From Enterococcus larvae (GTDB taxonomy: Bacteria > Bacillota > Bacilli > Lactobacillales > Enterococcaceae), in NCBI RefSeq assembly GCF_017830045.1, contig NZ_JAEDXU010000004.1:248001-312000 (forward strand): a DNA stretch of 64,000 bases. The letters run 5' to 3'. The notes beneath the pieces were generated by a model, which saw only the letters and a program-made list of their open reading frames with translations, searched no databases and was not told the DNA's origin. Positions 45,709 to 55,072 of this stretch are shown here, piece after piece. How positions within the stretch are numbered: position 1 is the first letter of the stretch; every line of letters begins with the position of its first letter. The translations under genes were made by a program, and so were the position numbers.

Positions 45709-45965
45709 TTGAAATGCTGAACGGATTGTTCTGCTTACGAGCAATAAGTACGGAATGAACTCGTGATGTTCTTTATCACACGTTCGTTTCCACTTATTGT
45801 CAAGTGAGCTGATCCGTAAAGCTGGACATTGAAATGCTGAACGGATTGTTCTGCTTACGAGCAATAAGTACGGAATGAACTTGTGATGTTCTTTATCACA
45901 CGTTCGTTTCCACTTATTGTCGAGTGAGCTGATCCGTAAAGCTGGACATTGAAATGCTGAACGGT
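45709..45965. repeat. Tandem 120-bp repeat between cdd and bmpA
   Basis: Two full units with period exactly 120 bp (45709-45828, 45829-45948) and the first 17 bp of a third. The units differ at only two positions seen (ACTCG/ACTTG and CAAGTG/CGAGTG). Each holds an inverted pair CAATAAGT / ACTTATTG. On the minus strand unit 1 contains TTGACA where unit 2 has TCGACA. Located in the bmpA 5' region. Confidence 0.85.
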
Positions 45966-46011
45966 TAATTTTCGTCAGCTGAATAATTAAATCAGAGTGG
46001 AGTCAAAGCTC

Positions 46012-46407
46012 CTACATATCTTCTTCAGTAAAGGCATACGGCAGTAATTCAGCAACTGTCGTCTCCTTCGTTACACCGTTATCACCGACAAGTGTCACAG
46101 GCATAGCTGGATCACAAAATTCGGCGATTACCTGACGACAAGCGCCGCATGGTGAAATCGGTCTTGGCGTATGTCCTGCAACAACTAAATGTTGAAAATT
46201 ACGCTGTCCCTCTGAGACCGCTTTGAATATTGCTGTGCGTTCTGCACAGTTAGTCAATCCATATGAAGCATTTTCAATATTGATTCCCTGGTACGTCTGT
46301 CCATTGTCTGCTACCAGACAGGCACCTACAGGAAATTCTGAATAAGGTACATATGCCTTGTTTAATGCATCTCTTGCAACATCGACCCATTCTGTTTTCG
46401 CAGTCAT
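46012..46407 (-). CDS. cdd: Cytidine deaminase
   Basis: Cdd (131 aa) deaminates cytidine and deoxycytidine to uridine forms. The zinc ligands are in NCAERTAIF (Cys and catalytic Glu) and PCGACRQVIAEF; N-terminal YVPYSEFPVGACLVADNG and GINIENASYGL contact the nucleoside. Normal length. It lies between deoC and bmpA in the minus-strand salvage cluster, with the repeat region downstream. Confidence 0.96.
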   Translation of the reverse strand: MTAKTEWVDVARDALNKAYVPYSEFPVGACLVADNGQTYQGINIENASYGLTNCAERTAIFKAVSEGQRNFQHLVVAGHTPRPISPCGACRQVIAEFCDPAMPVTLVGDNGVTKETTVAELLPYAFTEEDM

Positions 46408-46489
46408 TTTCTTCCCACTTTTCTATCGTTTATTCTCTACAGTACATGTAGCACCACTCCGCAAATCGTATATTAAAAGAACTCGCAGA

Positions 46490-47152
46490 TTAGTAGCCTG
46501 TACCTGTTTCGCCATCCATAATTGCAACTCCGGCACTTGTACCGATTCTTGTTGCACCAGCGTCAACCATTGCCTGAGCTTCTTCTTTATTGTGGATACC
46601 GCCGGATGCTTTCACACCCATATCAGGACCAACAGTACTTCTCATTAATTTAACATCTTCAACTGTTGCTCCTCCAGTAGAGAATCCAGTAGATGTCTTA
46701 ACAAAATCTGCGCCTGCTTCTTTAGCCATTTCACACGCTTTGATTTTTTCTTCATCTGTCAGCAAAGCTGTTTCGATAATAACTTTTACCAGTGCTTTGC
46801 CATCAGCAGCTTGAACCACTGCTTGAATGTCCTTCAATACTTTTTTATATTGCTTTGATTTCATCGCACCGACATTCAATACCATATCGACTTCATCTGC
46901 ACCGTTGGCAATTGCATCTTTTGTTTCGTATGCTTTGACTTCAGAAGTATTCGCTCCTAAAGGAAAGCCGATTACAGTACAAGTTGAAACCTTTGTACCT
47001 GCTAATTTTTCATGTGCCAGTGCTACCCAATAGGGATTTACACAAACAGAGAAAAATTCATATTTTTTTGCTTCCTCGATAATTTTCAACACATCTTCCT
47101 CAGATGCATTTGCTTTTAGTATTGTGTGGTCGATCATTCGGTTTAATTCCAC
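46490..47152 (-). CDS. deoC: Deoxyribose-phosphate aldolase
   Basis: DeoC (220 aa) splits deoxyribose 5-phosphate into acetaldehyde and glyceraldehyde 3-phosphate. Class I aldolase TIM barrel: [11 protein letters not shown] at the start, [14 protein letters not shown] with the Schiff-base lysine region, [14 protein letters not shown] with the catalytic lysine, and [12 protein letters not shown] at 47152 is preferred: AAAGG is 9 bp upstream, whereas the ATG at 47161 abuts the site. In one direction with pdp and cdd. Confidence 0.95.
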   Translation of the reverse strand: MELNRMIDHTILKANASEEDVLKIIEEAKKYEFFSVCVNPYWVALAHEKLAGTKVSTCTVIGFPLGANTSEVKAYETKDAIANGADEVDMVLNVGAMKSKQYKKVLKDIQAVVQAADGKALVKVIIETALLTDEEKIKACEMAKEAGADFVKTSTGFSTGGATVEDVKLMRSTVGPDMGVKASGGIHNKEEAQAMVDAGATRIGTSAGVAIMDGETGTGY

Positions 47153-47359
47153 GTTTAACATCCTTTCCTGTCTATTGAAGAAATCATTTCGACTCCTTCT
47201 TCTTCTCAAATCAATTGCTTTCTTCACTCATGTTTGTCAAACAAGAGCACCAGAAGAAAGAACAAATTTTCTCTTTGTCCGATTCTTCATTTTATTTGTC
47301 CTTATCCGTTATAAATCCAGTTGTAACTGACATCAGACTACTATTTATATCTCTTTACA

Positions 47360-48661
47360 TTATAAGGTAATTATATCATGAATTAGAACAGGTTCCTCGC
47401 CTGAATCACCGATTTCAATATTTTTATAAATCAATTCTTTTACTTCGTTGATTTCATTTGAATCTGCGTAGATCGTCAGTAGGGATTCACCCTCTTCAAC
47501 AGGCATACCGACCTTCTTATGAAGCTTGATACCCACTGCATAATTGATGGCATCTTCCTTGGTTGCGCGACCTGCTCCTAAAAGCATTGCAGCGATCCCA
47601 ATCTCATTTGCGACGATTTTTTGAACGACACCAGTGCTTTTCGCCGGCAGTTCAATTTGATACTTCGCAGTCAGCAATTGTGATGGATCATCAACAATTG
47701 AATCATCTCCACCTTGATTACGGATCATCTCTCTGAATTTCTCCAGAGCTTTTCCTGATGCCAGTGCCTCTTCCAGCAGGCTGCGAGCTTCTTCAAGGGT
47801 TGCTGCCTTTTCAGCTAGAACAACCATCTGACTGCCTAGTGCATAACACATTTCAACTAGATCCTCAGGTCCATTTCCCTGCAATGTTTCGATTGCTTCT
47901 ACGATTTCCAAACTGTTACCGATTGCTTCGCCCAATGGTTGTGACATATCTGAAATCACTGCCATTGTATGGCGGTTTGCCAATTTACCGATTCGAACCA
48001 TCGTTTCCGCCAGGCGTCGAGCTTCCTCGATGTTTTTCATGAAGGCTCCTTCGCCAGTTGTCACGTCCAGAACAATGGCATCTGCTCCGGCAGCTATTTT
48101 CTTACTCATGATCGAGCTGGCAATCAAAGGAATCGAATTGACTGTTGCTGTCACATCTCTTAATGCGTATAATTTTTTATCTGCCGGTGCTAAATCTCCT
48201 GATTGTCCGATAACAGCTACGTGACTTTCATTTACCAGCTGAATGAATTTCTCATCCGGCAGCTCCACTTGAAATCCCGGGATAGCTTCCAGCTTATCGA
48301 TCGTTCCGCCTGTGTAGCCCAGCCCACGTCCGGACATCTTCGCCACACTAACACCTACACTCGCAACTAGCGGCGCCAAAATCAGCGTTGTTGTATCTCC
48401 TACACCACCGGTAGAATGCTTATCCACTTTGATCCCCTGAATACCGGAAAGATCGATCATCTCCCCTGAGCTAGCCATTGCCAACGTCATATCTGTAATT
48501 TCTTCATCGGTCATATCCTGATAAAAAACAGTCATTAAAAACGCGCTGAGTTGATAATCAGGAATATCGCCCTTCGTATAGCCATCAATGATGAACTGAA
48601 TTTCCTCTTTGCTCAAGCTCCCGCCGTCACGTTTTTTCTCAATCAAATCTACCATTCTCAT
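47360..48661 (-). CDS. pdp: Pyrimidine-nucleoside phosphorylase
   Basis: A 433-aa phosphorylase for uridine, deoxyuridine and thymidine. Conserved glycosyltransferase motif [20 protein letters not shown] (phosphate binding), [20 protein letters not shown] and the C-terminal PYNP domain ([16 protein letters not shown]). GGAGG lies 8 bp upstream of the ATG at 48661. First gene of the salvage cluster on the minus strand; promoter and an operator-like palindrome lie upstream, adjacent to the LacI-type regulator gene. Confidence 0.95.
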   Translation of the reverse strand: MRMVDLIEKKRDGGSLSKEEIQFIIDGYTKGDIPDYQLSAFLMTVFYQDMTDEEITDMTLAMASSGEMIDLSGIQGIKVDKHSTGGVGDTTTLILAPLVASVGVSVAKMSGRGLGYTGGTIDKLEAIPGFQVELPDEKFIQLVNESHVAVIGQSGDLAPADKKLYALRDVTATVNSIPLIASSIMSKKIAAGADAIVLDVTTGEGAFMKNIEEARRLAETMVRIGKLANRHTMAVISDMSQPLGEAIGNSLEIVEAIETLQGNGPEDLVEMCYALGSQMVVLAEKAATLEEARSLLEEALASGKALEKFREMIRNQGGDDSIVDDPSQLLTAKYQIELPAKSTGVVQKIVANEIGIAAMLLGAGRATKEDAINYAVGIKLHKKVGMPVEEGESLLTIYADSNEINEVKELIYKNIEIGDSGEEPVLIHDIITL

Positions 48662-48690
48662 TACAATTTCCTCCGAATTCCCAATGTTGT

Positions 48691-48719
48691 ATTATACACT
48701 AAAAAAGTCCTTCTTTAAA
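48691..48719 (-). promoter_or_regulatory. pdp promoter
   Basis: Minus strand -10 TATAAT (48691-48696), 17 bp, weak -35 TTTAAA (48714-48719). The palindrome 48725-48740 lies 5 bp upstream of the -35 box. Confidence 0.7.
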
Positions 48720-48724
48720 CATTT

Positions 48725-48740
48725 AGTAAACCAGTTTACT
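48725..48740. promoter_or_regulatory. Shared operator-like palindrome, copy 1
   Basis: AGTAAACCAGTTTACT, perfect 7-bp arms around CA. A 14/16 match occurs at 44327-44342. Size and symmetry fit a LacI-family operator. Confidence 0.7.
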
Positions 48741-48758
48741 GATCCTTATCAACAAAAA

Positions 48759-48772
48759 AGAAAGCGCTTGTA
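48759..48772. promoter_or_regulatory. cre-like site before pdp
   Basis: AGAAAGCGCTTGTA has the AAGCGCTT core of CcpA sites but deviates at three outer positions. It could also be the site of the adjacent LacI-type protein. Confidence 0.4.
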
Positions 48773-48784
48773 AAACGAACAATA

Positions 48785-49810
48785 CTATTTTTTTTCCGTG
48801 TTGTCAATCGTTCGTGTGCTGTTTCTCTCTATAAACGTTGTTTCAAAAATTTTATTTGGGATCTTTTCTACATCTCCATGAATCGCTTCGACTAAGAATT
48901 TCGCTGCGTAATAGCCTATATCAAAAGCCGGCTGATAAACGGTTGTTAAGCTAGGTGCCAGATATTCAGAAATCTCCAAGCCATCAAACCCAATAACCGA
49001 AATGTCTTCAGGGATACGCAGGTTCTTTTCATAGATAGCCTGATACGCACCAATCGCCATCTCATCATTGCCGCAAAAAATTGCAGTGACTTCTTTATTT
49101 TTCAATACTTCCTTCGCTGCTCGATAGCCGCCCTTCAAGGTCAGCTCACCACTTTGAATATAGCTCTCATTCATTGGAAGATCATGCTTTTCCATCATGG
49201 CTCTGTAAGCCGCCAAACGTTCCGTCAGCTGATAATATCCTTGCTTTTCCTTCAGCATACCGATGTGCCTGTGACCATTTGAAATCAAATATTCCATCGC
49301 TCGAGAGGCGCCTTCATATTCTTCAACTAGTAATTGCCCTTCTTCTCTAGTATTGATCCCTCTATCGATCAGTACTACAGGAAAGACTGACTGCAGCTGT
49401 TTTTTCAACACATGATCCTCTGGAAGTACATTCGGTGTAGCTAGAATGATGCCGTCAACTGAACGATGCAGCAGCTCAGTCACGTACTTTGTTTCCTTCT
49501 CCACACTATGCTTGGAATTGCATAGTAGGATCATATACCCCAAAGAGTTCAGGTAGGTTTCCACACCTTCAACCACTTTGGAAAAGAAAAAATCTGTTAC
49601 ATCGGGAACAATCATCCCAATTGTTTTTGAATGTCTCGTAATGATATTCGAGGCGAAAAAATCCGGTTTATATTGATGCTCCTCAACGATTTCCAGCACT
49701 TTCTTTTTCGTCGCTTCACTGAATCGACTGCCCTTATTGTTGAGGATTTGAGAAACTGTTGTTACTGAGACCCCAGCCATATTGGCTATCTCTCTGATCG
49801 TCAGTTTCAT
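48785..49810 (-). CDS. LacI family regulator, probable nucleoside regulator
   Basis: A 341-aa regulator: N-terminal LacI helix-turn-helix (MKLTIREIANMAGVSVTTVSQILNNKG), hinge, and periplasmic-binding-like sensor domain (GMIVPDVTDFFFSKVVEGVE, LIDRGINT, FCGNDEMAIGAY, SVIGFDGLEISEYLAPSLTTV). ATG at 49810 follows GGGGGA; the frame extends further upstream without signal. It faces add across a 158-bp gap and lies directly upstream of pdp on the same strand. The context suggests control of nucleoside or ribose use; RbsR and CytR-type proteins are relatives. Confidence 0.88.
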   Translation of the reverse strand: MKLTIREIANMAGVSVTTVSQILNNKGSRFSEATKKKVLEIVEEHQYKPDFFASNIITRHSKTIGMIVPDVTDFFFSKVVEGVETYLNSLGYMILLCNSKHSVEKETKYVTELLHRSVDGIILATPNVLPEDHVLKKQLQSVFPVVLIDRGINTREEGQLLVEEYEGASRAMEYLISNGHRHIGMLKEKQGYYQLTERLAAYRAMMEKHDLPMNESYIQSGELTLKGGYRAAKEVLKNKEVTAIFCGNDEMAIGAYQAIYEKNLRIPEDISVIGFDGLEISEYLAPSLTTVYQPAFDIGYYAAKFLVEAIHGDVEKIPNKIFETTFIERNSTRTIDNTEKK

Positions 49811-49968
49811 CCCTGTCCCCCTCTCCCATTGACATGATGCATATGACATGGTACATTCTTCGAAATACTTTTTTTCGAAATTCTTATTGAACAATCACAT
49901 AATAGCAGAAATGTTCGGAAAAAAATAGTTAAATGAAAATTTTATCATAAAAAAGGAAGGTCGGAATT

Positions 49969-51006
49969 TTGAAGAAAGAAATTGTATCCAAATTACCAAA
50001 AATCGAGCTACACTGCCACTTAGACGGTTCTGTAAGTTGCGAAACTTTACTGAAAATTTCCAAAAAATACACTATCGGTCTTCCTGAAGATACCGAACAA
50101 TTACGTAAACTGGTAAATGCACCAGAGGATTGCCAAAATTTGAAGGACTACTTGACCTGCTTCGATGTTATTTTATCCTGTTTACAGACAGAAGAAGCCT
50201 TGGAAATGGCTGCATTAGATGTACTCGCTCAAGCGGCTCAAGATGGTATCTCTTATATCGAGCTTCGCTTTGCACCAACCCAACATCAGGAACAGGGGCT
50301 GTCATTAGTTCAAGTTGTTACTGCTGTTCTCAGAGGTTTGAACGCTGGAGAAGCACGATATGGCATAAAGAGCAATGCTCTGCTTTGCGGGATGCGCCAC
50401 GATCAGCAGGAAAGGCTGGAAGAGGTCGTTCGTTTGGCGAAAGACTATCAAGGGAAAGGAATCGTAGCTTTCGATCTGGCTGGAGATGAAGCGGCCTATC
50501 CACCTGAAAATTTCAAAGAAACTCTTGAACTGGCAAACCAGCTAACGATCCCTCTGACCTTGCACGCCGGAGAATGCGGCTGCGGGAAGAATGTCGCTGA
50601 TTCCATAAAGTTGGGTGCCAAGCGTATCGGTCATGGCATTGCGCTCAAAGATACCCCGGAATATTTTGATTTGCTACGTGAAAAAGATATTTTGCTTGAA
50701 ATCTGCCCCACAAGCAACTTTCAAACAAAAACGGTCAATTCATTAGAGGACTATCCTTTCCGACAATTTCTAAAAGAGCAAATCAAGGTTTGCGTCAACA
50801 CTGACAATCGAACGGTTTCCAATACAAATTTAGTGGAGGAGTATATGAAGCTGTCTGAATGGTTCCAACTGACCTACGAAGAGATGGAGCAATTGAATCA
50901 TAATGCTGTGGATGGTGCTTTTATTTCTGATCAAGAAAAATCAATCCTTCATCAGCAATTGACGAAAGAATATAAAAAATTTAGGACGGAGAATGTTTCT
51001 TCATGA
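49969..51006 (+). CDS. add: Adenosine deaminase
   Basis: A 345-aa zinc enzyme converting adenosine to inosine. HCHLDGS near the N-terminus (two zinc histidines), LHAGECGCG (zinc histidine and catalytic glutamate), RIGHGIAL (catalytic His) and CVNTDNRTVSNTNL (zinc Asp region) are all present. Begins at a TTG with GGAAGG 9 bp upstream; no better start is in frame nearby. Its stop overlaps the phzF start (ATGA). Confidence 0.94.
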   Translation: MKKEIVSKLPKIELHCHLDGSVSCETLLKISKKYTIGLPEDTEQLRKLVNAPEDCQNLKDYLTCFDVILSCLQTEEALEMAALDVLAQAAQDGISYIELRFAPTQHQEQGLSLVQVVTAVLRGLNAGEARYGIKSNALLCGMRHDQQERLEEVVRLAKDYQGKGIVAFDLAGDEAAYPPENFKETLELANQLTIPLTLHAGECGCGKNVADSIKLGAKRIGHGIALKDTPEYFDLLREKDILLEICPTSNFQTKTVNSLEDYPFRQFLKEQIKVCVNTDNRTVSNTNLVEEYMKLSEWFQLTYEEMEQLNHNAVDGAFISDQEKSILHQQLTKEYKKFRTENVSS

Positions 51007-51878
51007 AAATAAAAAGCTATGTATTACATGCATTTACAAAGGGGAAAGCTGGCGGCAATCTTGCTGGTGTCGTTTTAAATGCTGAAGAGCTTTCAGAAAC
51101 AGATATGCAAGCTATCGCAAAAACACTTGGCTTTTCAGAAACTGCTTTCCTGCTGTCTTCGGATCAAGCCGATTGGCGAATTCGCTATTTCACACCTGCT
51201 GAAGAAGTCCCTATCTGCGGTCATGCAACGGTTGCACTATTCTCTGCCTTAAAGCAAAAAAATATTGCCGCTGCAGGTAGTTACACAATAGACACAGATG
51301 CAGGGATCTTATCAGTAAAAACCACTGAGACAGATCAAGTGTTTCTTCAGCAGAACACTCCTCAGTATCTAGATGTTTTACCATCAGAAGAGATTGCTGA
51401 TTCCTTGAATATTCCTGCTGATTCACTTCACGACACACTGCCTGTTCAGATCGTCTCTACAGGCTTGAAGGATATATTAGTACCTATCAAAAACTTAAAG
51501 ACATTGACAGAACTGGTGCCTGATTTCGACAAAATCACACAGATCAGCAAAAAATATCAAGTGACCGGGTACCATATTTTTTCACTGGAAACGCAACAAC
51601 CAACATCTACCGCTCACTGTCGTAACTTCGCTCCTTTGTTCGATATTCCAGAAGAAAGTGCTACTGGTACATCCAATGCGGCACTCGCTTGCTATTTGAC
51701 AAAGCAGTTGGATTCCTCAGCCTTACAGACAGATGCGCCGCTGATTTTTGAGCAGGGCTATTCGATGGATAAGCCTTCTGAAATCATCGCTTTACTGACA
51801 CAGGAACATGGAGCAGTCAGCAGTATTTATGTTGGCGGAACGGCTTCTAAACTGATTGAAAAAGAAATAGAGATTTAG
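51003..51878 (+). CDS. PhzF family isomerase/epimerase
   Basis: A 291-aa protein of the PhzF/diaminopimelate epimerase fold. GFSETAFLL carries the catalytic glutamate, PICGHATVAL and ESATGTSNAALACYL are the two substrate-binding glycine motifs. Family members isomerise small acids; the substrate here is unknown and a phenazine pathway is not implied. Coupled to add by a 4-bp overlap, which may be chance or a shared salvage function. Terminator follows. Confidence 0.88.
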   Translation: MKIKSYVLHAFTKGKAGGNLAGVVLNAEELSETDMQAIAKTLGFSETAFLLSSDQADWRIRYFTPAEEVPICGHATVALFSALKQKNIAAAGSYTIDTDAGILSVKTTETDQVFLQQNTPQYLDVLPSEEIADSLNIPADSLHDTLPVQIVSTGLKDILVPIKNLKTLTELVPDFDKITQISKKYQVTGYHIFSLETQQPTSTAHCRNFAPLFDIPEESATGTSNAALACYLTKQLDSSALQTDAPLIFEQGYSMDKPSEIIALLTQEHGAVSSIYVGGTASKLIEKEIEI

Positions 51879-51926
51879 AAAAAGAACAGGGACTGGCCTA
51901 TTTGCCGGTCTCCTGTTCCTTTTTTT
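51879..51926. terminator. Terminator between phzF and GH3 genes
   Basis: Stem AAAAAGAACAGGGA (51879-51892) with its near complement up to 51925, T-run after it. Flanking A-run allows use in both directions. Confidence 0.88.
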
Positions 51927-51964
51927 GTTTTATCTTCTATTTTACCAACTCATGATGGAAGCAA

Positions 51965-54400
51965 TCACTTCACATATTTTTCCGTACGCGCATCCGATAT
52001 CTGTCCTTCGTAGTTCAGACCATAGCCGAAGTCATAGGTATTTCCTTCTGAGTCTTTATAGGATTCCATGTCGTGAGCTACATCTTCCTCCTGCTTCTCA
52101 ACAGTTTCCATATCTGCTGGGAACTGCATTGGAAGAAGCCCTTTCGGCTCCTGTTTTCCTAAAAGGATATCAAAGTACGCCTGATCGCTGACAGAGAAGC
52201 CAGTGATAATTGCATCCGCATCCTTCTCAAATTCGCTGACAACAACTGGATTTTTCGCTTTCAATACCACAACGACCGGAACCTTTTTCCCTGTTTCTTT
52301 TTCGATGGCTTCACTCTGCTTTTTCGCATTCTTAAAGGCTTCCAAATCGTAGCTATTGCTGATGATCGCCGTTTCTCCATAGTAACTGCGGTTTTCTTTT
52401 GTGCCGTCTGCCAGAACATCCCCACTGATCGATGTTTTTCTCACTGCGTCACCGTCTGCTTTGTAGGTTCCGTATTGCAAACTAAGGGGATAGAAGGTGT
52501 CGTCCTTCAAGCCTGCGCTGCTGAATGGGCTGCCATTATCAGGACTACCCATCCCTACGACAATCATATCCACATCTTTCAGATCCGGTGCTTCAAAGCC
52601 GGTCACTTTTCCATCTTTTTCAACTGGTGTGTCCGTCAACACTTCCTTGAAGTATCCTTCCGCAATTTCCACGTTCATTGTCGGATCTGCTGTGTCTTTC
52701 GCATCTGCAAAAACAGTTTTAAATTCATGATGAATCGAGCTTGGAATATACACAACTTTATCCTTATAATCTACTTCAACATCTGCTTCCTTGATTGTGT
52801 CATCACTGTTTTTCAACATAACAACTGAATCCAGCTGTGCCTGATAACCAGCCTCATTTTTCTCTTTGCTGCCGACAATCTCAGAAGAAGATTCCAAAGA
52901 TAGGTACGGATTTTCAAAAATTCCCGGAAGCATCATCATCTTCACTAAGCGAGCACCAGACTGCTGGAAGCGCTCCTCAGCGGAAATATCCACATCGCCC
53001 TTTTCATAGGCTTCATCCCAGATGTCGTAGGCATCGAGAACTGGCTGGATTGCATTATTCCCGCCAAACATATCCACACCTGTCAACAGCACTTCATAGT
53101 GACGCTGTGCCACTGTTTCATCTTCTACGCCCCAAGCAGTTCCGATCCCCAACACATTATCAGGGTCATCGATCGCTGAGGTCACTGTCCAGTCTGTACA
53201 AATGATTCCTTCATAGCCATTATCCTTGCGCAAAATATCGATTTTGTCTTTATCATAAGCAGATCCTTTATTTACCCCAAACAATGGGTTGCCATCCTTA
53301 TCGATTGCGACAGAATACGAACTCATGACAGAAGCAGCTTCCTTTGTTTCTCCATCTAGATTCAGTGCACCATCAATAAACGGTTTCAAATGTTCTTCAA
53401 AATTGCCGCCAGGATAAACCGCATATTTTCCGCTGTTCATATGAGACTCACGACCACCTTCGCCCATACCGTCTCCTGGGAAATGCTTGACCATCGCATT
53501 GATTGAATCTGCGCCCCAGCCAATATCTTTGCCGTCTGCGTCATATGAAGACTGGGAACCATCCACATAAGCCTTCGCCATATCCGTAGCCAGTGCTGTA
53601 TCTTCCCCAAACGTCCCATCTGCACGCAGCCAACGTGGATCAGTCGCTAATTCAATCTGCGGGCCTAATGCCGTAGCGATCCCCATTGCCCGATATTCTT
53701 CTGAAGCTGCTTGTGCAAATGTCAACATCGTTTCAGTGTCAAAGGTTGCCGCAATACCTAGATTTGATGGCCATCTGGAGATGTCATCCCCTTCTGCGTT
53801 ATAGGCTGCATCAGAACCAGCCGTACTTCGAGGATCAGAACTAAAGTTGACAGGGATAAATTTCTTTCCTTCTCCTGTACTCAATTCCTCCACATAAGCC
53901 TGCATTTCGTTATTCCAATTGACTGCCGCTTCTACATCGTTGCCGCCTGCATTCAACACATTCCTTAAATTGTCATCTTTCAGATAAGCCTTCTGATCAT
54001 CGGTCAATCCGTTTTCCGGCTCTCTTTCATGACTACTGAACAGCATCAATCCAGCAATTTCTTCCTTAGTCAGCTCTTCTGCGAGAGACTTCGCCCGCGC
54101 ATCAATATCTTTACGCCAGTCTTCCCATTCATCCAGTTTGCCGTTGCCGTTCATATCCTTGAAGGCATACGTATAATCGCCATCTTCTTCCTCCAGAAGA
54201 GTGACGCCGCCATCCTTCAGATACCCTAAAACAGCTCCGCCATTCGGATTTTCCACCTGTACATAGGTCACATTCCCCTCTGTTTTTTCCTCTGTCGTAT
54301 ATTTTTCCGGAGAAGCATCCTTTAGCTTTTCTTCCTGACTACAAGCTGCCAACAATACAGACAATGATAACAATGTGATGAATTTCCCTACTTTTTTCAC
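51965..54400 (-). CDS. GH3 beta-glucosidase-type lipoprotein
   Basis: An 811-aa surface lipoprotein: signal with lipobox LLAACS, a short N-terminal domain containing a DMNGNGKLDEWEDW calcium-binding EF-hand-like loop, then GH3 catalytic domain (KHFPGDGMGEGGRESHMNSG, nucleophile Asp in IICTDWTVTSAI) and a GH3 C-terminal domain (VVLKAKNPVVVSEFEKDADAII). Similar to extracellular glucan beta-glucosidases. It is probably anchored outside the cell and works on plant or wall glucans; the substrate is unknown. Upstream is a structured RNA-like leader. Single gene. Confidence 0.87.
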   Translation of the reverse strand: MKKVGKFITLLSLSVLLAACSQEEKLKDASPEKYTTEEKTEGNVTYVQVENPNGGAVLGYLKDGGVTLLEEEDGDYTYAFKDMNGNGKLDEWEDWRKDIDARAKSLAEELTKEEIAGLMLFSSHEREPENGLTDDQKAYLKDDNLRNVLNAGGNDVEAAVNWNNEMQAYVEELSTGEGKKFIPVNFSSDPRSTAGSDAAYNAEGDDISRWPSNLGIAATFDTETMLTFAQAASEEYRAMGIATALGPQIELATDPRWLRADGTFGEDTALATDMAKAYVDGSQSSYDADGKDIGWGADSINAMVKHFPGDGMGEGGRESHMNSGKYAVYPGGNFEEHLKPFIDGALNLDGETKEAASVMSSYSVAIDKDGNPLFGVNKGSAYDKDKIDILRKDNGYEGIICTDWTVTSAIDDPDNVLGIGTAWGVEDETVAQRHYEVLLTGVDMFGGNNAIQPVLDAYDIWDEAYEKGDVDISAEERFQQSGARLVKMMMLPGIFENPYLSLESSSEIVGSKEKNEAGYQAQLDSVVMLKNSDDTIKEADVEVDYKDKVVYIPSSIHHEFKTVFADAKDTADPTMNVEIAEGYFKEVLTDTPVEKDGKVTGFEAPDLKDVDMIVVGMGSPDNGSPFSSAGLKDDTFYPLSLQYGTYKADGDAVRKTSISGDVLADGTKENRSYYGETAIISNSYDLEAFKNAKKQSEAIEKETGKKVPVVVVLKAKNPVVVSEFEKDADAIITGFSVSDQAYFDILLGKQEPKGLLPMQFPADMETVEKQEEDVAHDMESYKDSEGNTYDFGYGLNYEGQISDARTEKYVK

Positions 54401-54561
54401 AATATTCCTCCGCTCTTTTTCATTCTCAAATCCTAATTAATAAACCTGAAAGAAAACATGCAGGAAATAATCCTCCCTTCTGATCCCCTTCCCTTGGTGC
54501 ATCCCTTCAGTGATTACAACCATACCCAAACGCTTAAAATCCTGTTGGATCTACTGCTGCA

Positions 54562-54635
54562 GCCATAAAAAAAGACCTGAATGAACCAAAAAGGGGCACG
54601 CCGCAAGGCATGTTTCTTGGTCCATACAGGTTTAG
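54562..54635 (-). promoter_or_regulatory. Structured leader or attenuator before GH3 gene
   Basis: On the minus strand nested helices ACCTG/CAGGT, GACCAA/TTGGTT and CATGCC-TTGC-GGCGTG are followed by seven T residues (54567-54573). The inner U-G pair is tolerated only in the minus-strand RNA, so the RNA reads toward the GH3 gene 165 bp downstream. It could be a terminator-type attenuator, a riboswitch-like leader, or the terminator of a lost gene. Confidence 0.5.
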
Positions 54636-54639
54636 CTTG

Positions 54640-54930
54640 TCTGTAAACAATCACTATCCATTTGGAAAATATTCTACTCTATTCCACTTCATTGTAGAAG
54701 ATAGAGCTAAAAATGTCAACGCTTTCTTTTTTATTTATAAGGAAGAAATAGTTAGTGGATAGTGTGATAAATGGATGTTTCCTCTCTGTTTCTGCGTAAG
54801 AGTACCTCCTACACTCACCATCAAAGAACACATTATAATCCATTCATCTCCTACCTTTCAATTTTGTTCGTTTCCTGTTCGTTCATTCCATGGAGCAGTT
54901 CAGTTCCCCATGGTAAATTAGTAGCTGTAG
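54640..54930. other. Gap without gene
   Basis: AT-rich, no frame with a ribosome binding site. Right of it a spaced inverted repeat AGCTTGGAAGCA (54932-54943) / TGCTTCCAAGCT (55004-55015) with inner pairs ATCAGC/GCTGAT could fold, but no T-run follows. Confidence 0.4.
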
Positions 54931-55072
54931 GAGCTTGGAAGCACCTTTCTCCCTTGCAAATCAGCTACTCTGACAAGACCACTGGAAGACGCTGATAAAG
55001 GTCTGCTTCCAAGCTTAGACCTTGTTAACTGAAATCATTTCACATAACCATAAAAGAAAAGGACGTGCTTTT

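Noticed and set aside
45709-45965. CRISPR-like array
   Set aside because: Only two full units, 120 bp long and contiguous, with no unique spacers and no cas genes.
51003-51878. phzF as sign of phenazine synthesis
   Set aside because: No other phenazine gene nearby; PhzF-fold proteins are widespread isomerases.
54932-55015. Inverted repeat AGCTTGGAAGCA / TGCTTCCAAGCT as terminator
   Set aside because: Loop is about 60 bases and no T-run follows on either strand; listed only as a note in the gap entry.
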